Assembly: GCA_027315315.1 (NCBI GenBank)
Contig: DAHUYG010000038.1
Span: 16,074-80,073, forward strand
Source of the DNA: Acidimicrobiaceae bacterium
GTDB lineage: Bacteria; Actinomycetota; Acidimicrobiia; Acidimicrobiales; RAAP-2
Length of the DNA: 64,000 bases
Reading direction: 5' to 3'
Shown here: one piece after another, positions 25,461 through 34,506 of the stretch
How the letters are laid out: each line of letters starts with the position of its first letter
Numbering within the stretch: position 1 is the first letter of the stretch
Notes under the pieces: model-generated
Told to the model about the DNA's origin: nothing
The model's database searches: none
The model's input: the letters and a program-made list of their open reading frames with translations, nothing else
Made by a program: the position numbers and the translations under genes

Positions 25461-25991
25461 TCACTCTCCGGTCATGCCGTCGATGCACTCGCGCAAGAGA
25501 TCGGCGTGGCCGTTGTGGCGCGCGTACTCCTCGAGCATGTGGAGGTAGATCCAGCGGATGTCGACGTGGCGTTCGGGGTTGGGACCATGGGAGAACGTCA
25601 GCTCGTGGAGCTCGCGTCGAGCCACGGTCCTCTTGGAGGCCTGGATCTCGGCCTTGAAGGCCTCGATGTTCGCCGCAGCGTCGGCGTCCTCGAGGTCGTC
25701 GAAGTCGGCCTCGGGGTTGGCGTCGTCCGAATAGGGGAACGCCAGGTCCTGGTCGCCGGCGTGGACCCGGAACCACCACCGCTCGACCTCGGTCATGTGG
25801 CGCACGAGCCCGAGGAGCGACAGGTTGGAGGGAGGGACCGAGCGCCGCGTCAGCTGCTCGGCGGTGAGGCCCGAACACTTCCACAAGAGCAGGACGCGGT
25901 GATGGTCGACCCAGGCCTCGAGCGCCTCGCGCTCGGGGAGCGGGCCCGGTTCGTTGCGCTCGACTGGGGGTGCCGTCCACTCGCTGGCCAT
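25461..25991 (-). CDS. DinB-fold protein, DUF664 family
   Basis: A 176-aa four-helix-bundle protein of the DinB/DUF664 group. Candidate metal-binding histidines lie in LVRHMTEVERWWFR (near residue 65) and in HMLEEYARHNGHADLLRE (near 150), and the C-terminal IDGMTGE is typical. Related DinB-fold enzymes include thiol-S-transferases, including mycothiol-dependent ones, but the reaction here is unknown. AGGAG stands 6 nt before the ATG. It faces cobO tail-to-tail and lies next to the IS110 remnant. Confidence 0.75.
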   Translation of the reverse strand: MASEWTAPPVERNEPGPLPEREALEAWVDHHRVLLLWKCSGLTAEQLTRRSVPPSNLSLLGLVRHMTEVERWWFRVHAGDQDLAFPYSDDANPEADFDDLEDADAAANIEAFKAEIQASKRTVARRELHELTFSHGPNPERHVDIRWIYLHMLEEYARHNGHADLLRECIDGMTGE

Positions 25992-26005
25992 CGGATGCTC
26001 CTATG

Positions 26006-26950
26006 TCAAGCGGCAGCGGCGACGCAAGCCGCCGCTGCCGAGTGCTGACTCTGAGCGTCTGCGAGGAGCCTCCCGAAGACCTCGTCGGAGAGCCGTCGAG
26101 GCAGGGCCCGAATGGCTTCGGTCTTGGTGACGCCCTGCTTCATGCGGTGCTCGAGGCAGTCACGTCCGAGTCCTCCCCGGAGTTGGGTCACCGCAATGCG
26201 GTGCAAGGCGGCATTGATCTGTCGGTTGCCACCCCAGTTGAGCCGGTGGCCGACGTCGTTGGCCGACCACACCGGGACCGGCGCGGTGCCGTTGTGACGG
26301 GCAAAGGCGGCCTTGGAGCGGAAACGGGTCACATCGGCAGTCTCACCCAGGATCTTGGCCGCGGTGAGCGGCCCGCAGCCGTGGAGGGCCAAGAGGTGCC
26401 GGGCCAACGGACGGACTCTTTCGGTCACGGTGCGCTCGAGCTCGTTGATGCGCCGGGTGTCGGCCTCGATGCGGGCCACGAGCTCGGTGGCCAGGGCAGC
26501 GACCAGCTCGTCCCGGCCGGCGAGCTCGGCGCCCGGACGGTGCAGGACGCAGAACCGGTCGAGGGCCCCGGGGGCGATGTCACCCCCGAGCCCGAGTTCG
26601 TGGAGATGCCAGCGCAGGCGGTTCTGGTTCCTGGTCCGCTCGGCCACCAGGTCCTCCCGGTGGTCCAGGAGCAGCCGGAGGAGCCGCTCCTCGTCGTCGA
26701 GGCGGGCCACGGGAAGTTGGTCCTCTCGGAGGGCGGCTCGGGCCACAGCCAGGGCGTCGATCGGGTCGGACTTGCCCCGATCGCGCCCAGAGCCCCGGGC
26801 CAGCCCCATGAGCCGGGGTGGCACCCGCACGACGTGCTCCCCGGCTCGGAGGAGGTCGGCTTCCAGGCGTCGGGACAGGTGCCCACAGCCCTCGATGGCC
26901 CAGGCCCGCTCCTCGAACTGCTCGCCGAAGCCAAGGGCGCTCCGATGCAA
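26006..26950 (-). pseudogene. IS110-family transposase, 5-prime truncated
   Basis: A 314-codon frame matching the middle and C-terminal part of an IS110 DEDD transposase: KSDPIDALAVARAAL from the N-terminal RuvC-like domain, and LLALHGCGPLTAAKILGE with LNWGGNRQINAALHRIA from the Transposase_20 domain. The first 50-60 residues of the family, with the first catalytic Asp (usually GIDxHK), are absent. The frame opens with a TTG and an in-frame TAG lies just upstream. This looks like a truncated remnant rather than an active element. No terminal repeats are visible, as expected for IS110. It lies between cobO and cobB. Confidence 0.8.
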
Positions 26951-27105
26951 GCCACACCTTGGTGGGCAGCGACCCTATGAGCCACTCGGCCGAGCTGGGA
27001 GAACCCTGACACTCAGGTGGACCCTACCGGCCGCCCGGTGCGTTCGTCGGGGGGCGCGAATGGTGCAAGCCTGGCGCCGATGCCCCCCGAGCGAACCGGT
27101 CGGCG

Positions 27106-28479
27106 ATGACCGCCGGCCTCGGCCCGCGCCTCGTCGTGGCCGGCACCCACTCGGGCGTCGGAAAGACGAGCGTGGCCACCGGGCTCATGGCGGCTTTCCG
27201 GCGGGCCGGCGACAAGGTGGGCGCGGCCAAGGTCGGGCCCGACTTCATCGACCCGGGCTACCACTCGCTCGCCACCGGCCGGCTGACCAGGAACCTCGAC
27301 AGCTACCTGTGCGGACCCGACGCCATCGCGCCGATCGCCGCCAAGGCGGCGGCCGGCACGGACATCCTCGTGATCGAGGGGGTGATGGGGCTCTTCGACG
27401 GCCTCGGGTCGACGCCGACCGCGAGCACGGCCGAGGTCGCGGCGCTGCTCGACGCGCCGATCGTGCTCGTGGTGGACGCGTCGTCGATGTCGAGCTCGGT
27501 GCGAGCGATGGTCGACGGCTACCACCGTCACATGGAGGCCACGTGGTCCCGTCCGGTGGCGGCCGTGGTCCTGAACCGGGTCGGCAGCGACACCCACGAG
27601 GCCCTCCTGCGCGAGGCGCTCGAAGGCTCCCCCGTCGAGGTGCTCGGCGTCATCCGGCGGGACCGGGCGCTCGAGTGGAGGGATCGCCACCTCGGGCTGG
27701 TCCCGATCGCAGAGGATCCGCCTGGCGTGGCGGCCGCGCTCGAAGGACTGGCCGACGCGGTCGCCGCCGGGGTCGACCTCGAGGCGGTCCAGCGCCTGGC
27801 CCGGGCGGCCCGCCCGCTCGACCCCCCGGCCCTCCCCCCCGCGAATCGCGTGAGCGAGCGCCCGGTCACCGTCGCGGTCATGTCGGGCCCGGCCTTCTCG
27901 TTCTCCTATCCCGACAACCTCGAGCGCCTGGCAGAGGCGGGCGCCGAGCTCGTCGAGGTCGATCCGGCCGGCGACGACGCGCTCCCCCCGGGCACCGATG
28001 CGCTGTATGCGTGCGGCGGGTTCCCCGAGGTCTTCGCAGCCGAGCTGGTGGCGAACCGGCCGCTCTTGGGAGACGTCCGCAGCCGGATCGCCTCGGGGCT
28101 GATCACCTGGGCCGAGTGCGGGGGCCTCCTGTGGCTGTCCCGGTCCCTCGAGGGCCAGCCGCTGTGCGGGGCGATCGACGCCGAGGCCACGCTCGGCTCG
28201 CGGGTGCACGTCGGCTATCGGCGCGCGACCCTCCGGGTGGACACCCCGATCGGATCCCGGGGGACCGAGATGCGCGGGCACGAGCACCACTACTCCTCGG
28301 TCGCCCCCGCTGGCGACGCCCTCGAGCTGGTCGGTCGATCGGGGTCGCGCCGCGAGGGTTGGGGGAACCCGACCATGCTCGCCACCTACCTGCACCTGCA
28401 CCTCGGCGGGGACCCGGGCCCGGCCGAGCGCTTCGTCGGCGCGGCGGCCGCCGCGACCTCGGGCGACCCCGGGGCCTGA
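27106..28479 (+). CDS. cobB: Cobyrinate a,c-diamide synthase
   Basis: A 457-aa CobB/CbiA amidotransferase that amidates the a and c side chains of the corrin ring using glutamine and ATP. The N-terminal ATPase part has LVVAGTHSGVGKTSVATGL and VGPDFIDPGYHSLATGR, with VIEGVMGLFDG in the middle. The C-terminal glutaminase domain has ITWAECGGLLWLSRSL with the nucleophilic Cys and the final HATYLHLH-like block (MLATYLHLHLGG). It lies downstream of the IS110 remnant and is probably transcribed alone, without the riboswitch. Confidence 0.95.
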   Translation: MTAGLGPRLVVAGTHSGVGKTSVATGLMAAFRRAGDKVGAAKVGPDFIDPGYHSLATGRLTRNLDSYLCGPDAIAPIAAKAAAGTDILVIEGVMGLFDGLGSTPTASTAEVAALLDAPIVLVVDASSMSSSVRAMVDGYHRHMEATWSRPVAAVVLNRVGSDTHEALLREALEGSPVEVLGVIRRDRALEWRDRHLGLVPIAEDPPGVAAALEGLADAVAAGVDLEAVQRLARAARPLDPPALPPANRVSERPVTVAVMSGPAFSFSYPDNLERLAEAGAELVEVDPAGDDALPPGTDALYACGGFPEVFAAELVANRPLLGDVRSRIASGLITWAECGGLLWLSRSLEGQPLCGAIDAEATLGSRVHVGYRRATLRVDTPIGSRGTEMRGHEHHYSSVAPAGDALELVGRSGSRREGWGNPTMLATYLHLHLGGDPGPAERFVGAAAAATSGDPGA

Positions 28480-28508
28480 GGGCTGCCCGCGCGCTCGGTT
28501 CGCGTGGC

Positions 28509-29678
28509 TCAGCCGGCGGCGTCCCCCGGGCGGCCAGCGCAGCTCGCGAAGTACGAGGGGTCCTCGCACGAGCGGGCGGCGGCCCCGATCGCGAGGCGGT
28601 CGAAGGTGTCGATCATGACCGCTGTCTCCTCGGTGCCGGGCTGAGCGAAGGAGGCCTCGACCGAGCCGGGCTGGGCTGGGCGGATGAAGCCCGCCGGGTG
28701 CAGCGAGATCGATCCGCGCTCGATGCCCGCGCCCTTGCGCGACATGAAATCGCCGGCCACGTAGAAGAGCACCTCGTCGCTGTCCACGTTGGCGTGGTTG
28801 TAGGGGACGGCGATGGCGTGCTCGTCGAAGTCCTAGGGGCGCGGACAGAACGAGCAGATGACCGCGCCCGGCGCCTCGAAGGTCTGACGGACGGGCGGAG
28901 GAAGGTGCACCCGGCCGACCCGGGGCTCGAAGTCGCCGATGTTGAAGGCGAAGGGGTACAGCCAGCCGTCCCACCCGACGACGTCGAACGGGTGGGTGGC
29001 GTACAGGTAGCGGATCCAGAGCCCCGGGCCGTGGTGCACGAGGACCTCGACGCCCTCGTCGTCGAGCGGCTCAATCGGATCGGGACCCCGCAGGTCGCGC
29101 TCGGAGTAGGGGGCGAGCTCGAGGAGCTGGCCCTCGGGGAGCGATAGCGACGGGGGATGTCCACGTGGCCGACGAGCTCGATCACGAGGGCGCGCACCTC
29201 GCCGGGGAGGACCCAGCGGTGCGTGGTCGACTTCGCCCGACGACGTAGTCGCCGGACCGGGCCCGCAGCGCCCCGAACACGCTCTCGAGGATCGCCTCGC
29301 CGCTCTCGATGAAGACGCACTCGTCGGCCATCGCGTCGCGGTAGGGGGGCGAGGTCTGTGCCGCTCTCGGGAACCCGATGCGCACCTCGCCGTTGGCGAG
29401 CAGCAGCCGGCGCCCGGTCACGAGGGCGTCGCACCTCGCCAGCTGCCCGGTGCGGAAGTGGCGGGGCAGCAACGGGTGGTTCGCCAGTCCTCGGGAGGCC
29501 CCTCGAACGCATCGGCCGCGACGATGGTCGTCGGGAGCCCCCGGTGGTAGAGGAGGCTGGTCGCCCCCGAGAGGCCGTGCGCGCTCATGAGCTCCTCGGC
29601 GTAGAGCCCGCCCCCCGGTCGCTCGGCGCGGGTGTGGCGCTTCCTCGGGATCTCCCCGGCTCAGCGGTAGAAGGGCAT
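28509..29678 (-). pseudogene. Homogentisate 1,2-dioxygenase (HmgA-like), multiply disrupted
   Basis: The minus strand can be read as one HmgA-like protein only by crossing three frames. It begins MPFYR, meets TGA at codon 6 (29661-29663), resumes with AGEIPRKRHT, and shifts frame near 29490 (LLPRHFRTGQ), near 29240 (KSTTHRWVLPGEVRALVIELVGH) and near 29150. It then reads HHGPGLWIRYLYATHPFDVVGWDGWLYPFAFNIGDFEP, hits an in-frame TAG (28833-28835), and ends with DSDEVLFYVAGDFMSRKGAGIERGSISLHPAGF. These blocks are characteristic of homogentisate dioxygenase. Two stops and three frameshifts mean no functional protein, so homogentisate ring cleavage from this copy is lost. The intact FAH-family and MBL genes downstream may be leftovers of the same pathway. 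Confidence 0.85.
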
Positions 29679-29730
29679 CAGCGCCCCTTGGAACCCGGCG
29701 TGCTGGCGGTGCGTCCCATGGGCTCTCCGA

Positions 29731-30672
29731 TCAGGCGAGGCAGCGCAGCGGCTTGCCCCCGTTGTACCGGACCATGTCGGCCAGCGCTGCCACCCCGATC
29801 GGGGCGCCCGGCGCCGCCCCGTCGAGTTCGGCATACGCCCGGTGAAGGTTCCCCACCAGCCGCTCGGGATCGAGGAGCGACGCAAATTCGCCCAGGTCGG
29901 CCTCGAGGGCGGCCTCGAGCGGGGTGAGCCCGGCCGCCCTGGCCCGGGCCGCGGTATCGGTCACGAAGTCGAGGTAGGCCTCGATCGGACCGATCACCGA
30001 GGTGTCGCACACCGCCCCGTGGCCCGGGACGATGACCGCCGGTTCGAGCGAGGCGATGAGCGCGAGCGCCGCCTTGGCGCCGCCGATCGAGCCGGCCACG
30101 TTGAACGGCGTCCCGCCGTTGAAGACCAGGTCGCCGGCGAAGAGGACCGAGCGCTCCGGAAGCCACACGATGACGTCGTTGGTCGTGTGGGCCGGCGTGC
30201 CGACGTAGCGGAGCTCGCACTCGAGGTCGTCGACCCACAGCGTGACGCCCTCGTCGAAGGTGAGCGTCGGGGGCGCCTTCTCGATCGCACCCCACTCGAC
30301 GCCCGGAAACGGGCCGCTCCCGGTCCTCATGGGCGGCGCATCGATGATGTCGGCCCGGCACCGCTCGTGGCCCACGATGGTGACCCCGGGGCCGAAGAGG
30401 CAGTTGCCGTTGGTGTGGTCGAGGTGCGAATGGGTGTTGACGAGGGTCCGCACCGGCGCGTCGGTGACCGAGGCGATCGCCTCCAGATACGCGCGCGTCC
30501 GGCGCTCGGTCGACGCCGCATCGACGCTCACCACCGCGTCGGAGCCGACCACGAAGCCCGTGTTGTTGATGCACCAGCTGCCGTCGGGCTGGATGTAGGC
30601 GAAGACGTCGTCGCTCACCTCCTCGAGCCGGGGTGGCCCGAGGGAGTCGTGCTCGTGGGGCGCCCAGGTCAT
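29731..30672 (-). CDS. MBL-fold metallo-hydrolase
   Basis: A 313-aa metallo-beta-lactamase superfamily hydrolase. The metal-site motif HSHLDH is visible in VNTHSHLDHTNGNC (near residue 85), further ligands in GTPAHTTND and LFAGDLVFNGG, and the last in VPGHGAVCD. This set fits two-metal MBL hydrolases of the glyoxalase-II-like or alkyl-sulfatase-like type. The substrate is unknown. The neighbouring hmgA remnant and FAH-family gene suggest a former role in aromatic catabolism, as inference only. AGGAG lies upstream of the ATG at a somewhat long distance. Confidence 0.82.
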   Translation of the reverse strand: MTWAPHEHDSLGPPRLEEVSDDVFAYIQPDGSWCINNTGFVVGSDAVVSVDAASTERRTRAYLEAIASVTDAPVRTLVNTHSHLDHTNGNCLFGPGVTIVGHERCRADIIDAPPMRTGSGPFPGVEWGAIEKAPPTLTFDEGVTLWVDDLECELRYVGTPAHTTNDVIVWLPERSVLFAGDLVFNGGTPFNVAGSIGGAKAALALIASLEPAVIVPGHGAVCDTSVIGPIEAYLDFVTDTAARARAAGLTPLEAALEADLGEFASLLDPERLVGNLHRAYAELDGAAPGAPIGVAALADMVRYNGGKPLRCLA

Positions 30673-30838
30673 CGAGCACCACGCTCCTGGGTGGCCCCGC
30701 GCCCACCCGGCGGCGCCGGTCCTCCGGATGGCGCTCTCGGAGCCAGGCGGGCAAGACCCCGAGCGGCCCCGAAGGCGCCGACCCGGCCCCCCCGGTGACG
30801 CCGAACATCCGCGAGCCGCTGCTCGAACGGTGCGCTGC

Positions 30839-31666
30839 TCACGACCGGCGCACGGTGTTGGCGCACTCCCCCACGCCCTCCACGGCCACCGTGACGACGT
30901 CGCCGTCGTGGAGGAACTCGGGCGGCGTGCGGGCGGCGCCGACCCCGCCCGGGGTGCCCGTCGCGATGAGGTCGCCCGGTTCGAGGGTCACGATTCTCGA
31001 GATGTACGAGACGAGCGCGGCCGGCCCGAACAACAGGTCGGCGACGTCGGAGTGCTGCTTGGTCTCGCCGTTCACGACGCAGGTGATCGCGCCCGACGAC
31101 CCGTCGAACTCGTCGGCCGTCACCATCCAGGGCCCGACCGGGGTCGAGCCCTCGAAGGTCTTCCCCTGGAGCCATTGGGCTGTGCGGTGTTGCCAGTCCC
31201 GGGCGCTGATGTCGTTCAACACGCTGTAACCGGCGATCGCCCGGGGTGCGTCGGCCTCCGACACGTTGCGCACCGAGGCGCCGATGACGACCGCCAGCTC
31301 GGCCTCCCAGTCGAGCTGCTCGATCCCCGCAGCGAGCGCGATGTCGTCGCGCGCCCCGATCAAGGCCGAGCGGAACTTGGCGAAGAGCGTCGGGAACCGG
31401 GGCGCCTCACGGCCGGTCTCCGCGATGTGGGCCCGGTAGTTGAGCCCGACGCAGATCACCTTGTCGGGCGAGGGGACGAGCGGCGCGTAGTCGACCGAGG
31501 CAGGGTCGAGCACCGGGCCGGCGACCGCGGCGCGCTCGCGCCAGTCGGGCAGTGCCAACAACGCGCGCAGATCGCCCGCTCCCTCGATCGCCACGACGCC
31601 TCCGTCGTCGACGCGCGCCGCGATGGTGCCGTCCCCCCGCCGGATCGTGGCCAGCCGCACGTTCAC
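30839..31666 (-). CDS. Fumarylacetoacetate hydrolase-family protein
   Basis: A 275-aa FAH-fold C-C bond hydrolase or decarboxylase. The family core is clear: KVICVGLNYRAHIAETG (about 85-101), LDWEAELAVVIG with the metal-binding Glu pair, GYSVLNDISARDWQ, GKTFEGSTPVGPWMV and GDLIATGTPGGVGAAR. The GTG at 31666 (MNVRLATIRRG) has a G-rich ribosome-binding site; the track start 42 nt earlier is less likely. A role after homogentisate cleavage is suggested by the adjacent hmgA remnant, but FAH proteins act in many aromatic pathways. Confidence 0.85.
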   Translation of the reverse strand: MNVRLATIRRGDGTIAARVDDGGVVAIEGAGDLRALLALPDWRERAAVAGPVLDPASVDYAPLVPSPDKVICVGLNYRAHIAETGREAPRFPTLFAKFRSALIGARDDIALAAGIEQLDWEAELAVVIGASVRNVSEADAPRAIAGYSVLNDISARDWQHRTAQWLQGKTFEGSTPVGPWMVTADEFDGSSGAITCVVNGETKQHSDVADLLFGPAALVSYISRIVTLEPGDLIATGTPGGVGAARTPPEFLHDGDVVTVAVEGVGECANTVRRS

Positions 31667-31772
31667 GCCCCCGTTCCCGGCGCACCGCCCGGCGTGCCGT
31701 GGGCCCAACGTAGGCGCGGCGCCGCTCGGCCGAGAAGCGACATCGGCAAGGCCGCCCGGGCGAAGCCACCCC

Positions 31773-32240
31773 TCAGGCGCGCACCCAGCGGTAGCGGACG
31801 TCGGGGGCCTTCTCGACGTTGTCGTCGTCGGTCGTCTCGACGGCCTCGAACCCGTGGCGCTCGTAGAAGCGCCGCGCGCCGAGGTTGCTCTGGAAGGTCC
31901 ACAGGTCGAGGGACCCCTCGGCGCGGGACTTCGCGAGCTCGATCAGGCGCGAGCCGATCCCCTGTCCGGTCACGTCGGGATCCACCATCAGATGTTCGAC
32001 CCGGCCCCCGTGCACCACGAGCATCGCGAGCAGGCCCCGGCCGGCGCGCTCGACCACCCACACCTCTTGGACCCCGACGACCTCGGTCGCGAAGTGCCGC
32101 CGCACGTTGTCGTCGTCGTACGCCGGCGGCGGATTGGCCGGCACCGACGCCTTGCGCGAGCGGAGCCACAGCTCGGCGACGGCGACGCCCTCCTCGGGGC
32201 GGGCCGGTCGCAGCACGTCGCCCGTCTCGGGTGTGGTCAC
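31773..32240 (-). CDS. GNAT-family N-acetyltransferase
   Basis: A 155-aa Gcn5-related acetyltransferase. The acetyl-CoA-binding motif A is GRVEHLMVDPDVTGQGIGSRLIELAK (about residues 78-103), followed by DLWTFQSNLGARRFYERHGF (motif B). The GTG start at 32240 was chosen because the ORF otherwise extends far into the divergent kinase gene. Substrate unknown. It diverges from the phosphotransferase gene. Confidence 0.82.
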   Translation of the reverse strand: MTTPETGDVLRPARPEEGVAVAELWLRSRKASVPANPPPAYDDDNVRRHFATEVVGVQEVWVVERAGRGLLAMLVVHGGRVEHLMVDPDVTGQGIGSRLIELAKSRAEGSLDLWTFQSNLGARRFYERHGFEAVETTDDDNVEKAPDVRYRWVRA

Positions 32241-32309
32241 GACCCTACGATGCCAAAGGGTCGCCCCGGCGTGCTTGTGGTTGCCGGTGCGAGGAGGTTG
32301 GCTTTCCCC

Positions 32310-33308
32310 GTGAGCGACGGCGCCGACCTCGAGCTGGTCGAGCACCTTGTCGAGCGCGGGGTCCTCGCCCATTCGGCGCGGGCGACGGTCGAGGTCCTCT
32401 CGGGCGGCGTCTCGGCCGACGTGGCCCTCGTCACCGCGGGACCTCGACGGGTGGTGGTGAAGCGGGCCCTCGCTCGCCTGCGCGTCGCCCGGGAGTGGTC
32501 CTCGTCGCCGACACGGGTCGAGACGGAGGCCGCCGCGCTCGAGGTCGCCCGCCGCATCCTCCCGGCCAACGTGCCAACGGTCATCGACCTCGATCGCGAG
32601 CGGTCCGTGCTGGTGCTCGAGTGCGCACCCATCGACGCCGTCAACTGGAAGCGGGAGCTGCTCGCGGGTTTGATCGATCCGGCGCTCGGCGGACGGCTCG
32701 GTGCGGCGCTGGCGCTCTGGCACGCCCACAGCGCCGAGGACCCCGAGGTCATCGATCGCTTCTCCCACGACACGCACTTCTTCGACCTTCGCATCTCGCC
32801 CTTCTTCCTCGCCACCGCCGAGGTGCACCGAGACCTCGAGGGAAGGATCCACGAGGTGGTCGAGCGCATGGCGCGCAGGCGGCTCTGCCTCGTCCACGGC
32901 GACTTCTCCCCCAAGAACGTGCTGCACGGGCACGACTGGTGCTGGGTGGTCGACTGGGAGACGGCGCACACCGGCGACCCCACCTTCGACCTCGCGTTCT
33001 TGGTCTCGCACCTCGTCAGCAAGTCGGTCCACCGCCGATCCGACTCGCCTCGCTACCGCGAGTGCGCGCTGGCCTTCCTCGACGCCTACCGGCGACACGG
33101 CGGGGTGCCCCCCGACGAAGCGGGGCTCGTGCCGATGATCGGCTGCCTCCTGCTCGCCCGGGTGGATGGCAAGTCGCCGGTCGACTACCTCGACGAGGAC
33201 GGGCGCGAGCGCCTGCGCTCGCTCGGCCGGGCGATCGTCGCCGGCGAGCGCCGCGACCTCGACGCGCTATGGCCCGACGGACCCGGACCGGCCGGGGTCA
33301 CCCGGTGA
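32310..33308 (+). CDS. Aminoglycoside-phosphotransferase-fold kinase (APH family)
   Basis: A protein-kinase-like small-molecule phosphotransferase of about 332 aa. The nucleotide-binding N-lobe has VVVKRALARLRV, and the catalytic loop is LCLVHGDFSPKNVLHGHDWCWVVDWETAHTGDPTFDLAF, with the HGD catalytic Asp and the DWE metal site. The GTG at 32310 is preceded by GAGGAGG, with a 12-nt gap that is a bit long; an ATG at 32250 is the alternative. The natural substrate is unknown, and resistance to an antibiotic should not be assumed. Its stop overlaps the convergent DDN-type gene by 11 nt. Confidence 0.8.
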   Translation: MSDGADLELVEHLVERGVLAHSARATVEVLSGGVSADVALVTAGPRRVVVKRALARLRVAREWSSSPTRVETEAAALEVARRILPANVPTVIDLDRERSVLVLECAPIDAVNWKRELLAGLIDPALGGRLGAALALWHAHSAEDPEVIDRFSHDTHFFDLRISPFFLATAEVHRDLEGRIHEVVERMARRRLCLVHGDFSPKNVLHGHDWCWVVDWETAHTGDPTFDLAFLVSHLVSKSVHRRSDSPRYRECALAFLDAYRRHGGVPPDEAGLVPMIGCLLLARVDGKSPVDYLDEDGRERLRSLGRAIVAGERRDLDALWPDGPGPAGVTR

Positions 33309-33732
33309 GCGGCTCGAGCACGACGAGGGGGATCTCGCGCGACGTCTTGGTCTGGTAGTTGGCGTAGCCCTTGTAGGCGCTCGTCACCTGGGGCCACATC
33401 GCGGCGCGCTCGTCGGCGGTGGCCACCCGGGCCCGCATCGGCCGCCTGGGGCCGCCGCCCACCGCCACCTGCACCTCGGGGTTGGCCGACAGGTTGTGAA
33501 ACCAGCCGGGGTGGTGGTCGTCGCCCCCGCGCGAGGCGACGACCACCAGGGTGTCGCCCTGCTGCAGCGGGGAGGTCAGCATGACCGTCCGGGGTTGCCC
33601 GCTCTTGTTGCCGATGGTCGTGAGCTCCACCACCGGCATCGACATGACCCGCCACCCGAGGCGCCCCCCGCTCAGCTTGAGGATGCCGCGGTGGAGCGCG
33701 TTCATGAGGTGGAGCTGGGCGTCGGTCGGCAT
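33298..33732 (-). CDS. Deazaflavin (F420)-dependent nitroreductase-like protein (DDN family)
   Basis: A 144-aa split-beta-barrel protein of the F420H2-dependent DDN/FDOR-A group. Typical blocks are VVELTTIGNKSGQPRTVMLTSPLQQGDTLVVVASRGGDDHHPGWFHNL and the NPEVQVAVGG segment. The C-terminal WPQVTSAYKGYANYQTKTSREIPLVVLEPL is characteristic. The substrate is unknown; relatives reduce quinones and nitro compounds. It fits the F420 genes cofE and npdG in this window. The ATG at 33732 is chosen because the longer ORF has a low-complexity extension. Confidence 0.88.
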   Translation of the reverse strand: MPTDAQLHLMNALHRGILKLSGGRLGWRVMSMPVVELTTIGNKSGQPRTVMLTSPLQQGDTLVVVASRGGDDHHPGWFHNLSANPEVQVAVGGGPRRPMRARVATADERAAMWPQVTSAYKGYANYQTKTSREIPLVVLEPLTG

Positions 33733-33972
33733 CGTCCCAGCGTAGGGAGTTCGATGCCGGACCGAAAGGGCCCGCCCGCCGGCCCGACCCTCGATCCGGG
33801 TCGCCCGCCTGCCCGATTCGCCTCGGCCGACGGTCTGCCGACGCCCGGCGATGGGGCGAGGGCCGTCGCGCGCTCGCGCCCCCCCCCCCGTCCGACCCCG
33901 ACGAGGTCGTGGCCATCGATTGGCCAACGACGGCCGGACAAGGGGGACCCCGGCGGCGCCCGGTCCGACTTC

Positions 33973-33978
33973 TAGGCT
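33973..33978 (+). promoter_or_regulatory. Leaderless -10 element of the small membrane protein gene
   Basis: TAGGCT precedes the ATG at 33987 by 8 nt and no Shine-Dalgarno sequence is present. It fixes the start at 33987 rather than 33909. An 11-C homopolymer lies about 85 nt upstream at 33879-33889. Confidence 0.45.
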
Positions 33979-33986
33979 CGTCGGCC

Positions 33987-34421
33987 ATGGCGGCGCCTGG
34001 GACCCCGCACCCGAGGCACGCCCGCCCGGTCGCCCGCCGACTGCTGCTCGGGCTCCTGGTCACTCTGGTGATCGCCGTGCCCACCCTCGCGCTCGAGGAG
34101 GACTGGCACGGCCGCCCGATGATCGACCAGCCCGGGCACCTCTGGGTCGGCCCGACGGTCGTCGTGGCCCTCGCCTTCGCGCTCGGCGGCGCGCTCGCCG
34201 CCCGGGGTCTCGTCGAGCTGTGGCGGGCGCTCCTCCACGGCCTCTTCGCCGGTGCCGGGGCGGCCGGCCTCCTGCTCCTCGCCGACGTCGTGCGGCGCGC
34301 CGTCAAGGGACAGGCGCTGTCCGAGGGCGTGCTGCGGCTGTGGATCGAGGCGGCCCTCCTGTCGGTCGTCATCGCATCGGTCGGCGGTGCGATCTCCTGT
34401 GTGCGCGCCAGGGGTCGCTGA
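33987..34421 (+). CDS. Small integral membrane protein, unknown function
   Basis: A 144-aa protein with three to four hydrophobic stretches (RRLLLGLLVTLVIAVPTLAL; VGPTVVVALAFALGGALAA; LLHGLFAGAGAAGLLLLADVV; IEAALLSVVIASVGGAI) joined by short loops. The conserved-looking DWHGRPMIDQPGHLW lies between the first two. I do not recognise the family. It lies upstream of the corrin-ring operon on the same strand but is separated from it by hairpins and a separate promoter, so a cobalamin role is not supported. Confidence 0.55.
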   Translation: MAAPGTPHPRHARPVARRLLLGLLVTLVIAVPTLALEEDWHGRPMIDQPGHLWVGPTVVVALAFALGGALAARGLVELWRALLHGLFAGAGAAGLLLLADVVRRAVKGQALSEGVLRLWIEAALLSVVIASVGGAISCVRARGR

Positions 34422-34475
34422 GCCGTCTCGCGCCCGCCCCGGAGCGCTCCGCGGCGGTGGGCCCGCCGCTGCGGG

Positions 34476-34499
34476 GGCCGCCGAATCCGGCCGGCGGCC
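34476..34499 (+). terminator. GC-rich hairpin after the membrane protein gene
   Basis: GGCCGCCG and CGGCGGCC form a perfect 8-bp inverted repeat around an 8-nt loop, 55 nt after the upstream stop codon. There is no T-run, so it would be a weak or factor-assisted terminator at most. It could simply be GC-rich dyad sequence. Confidence 0.3.
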
Positions 34500-34506
34500 A
34501 CCGCAG

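Noticed and set aside
31623-32309. Upstream extension of the phosphotransferase ORF as an extra domain
   Set aside because: The extension is antisense to the GNAT gene and has no recognisable domain. GAGGAGG before 32310 supports a shorter protein.
32310-33308. Aminoglycoside resistance gene
   Set aside because: The APH fold includes many metabolic kinases; nothing in sequence or context points to an antibiotic substrate.
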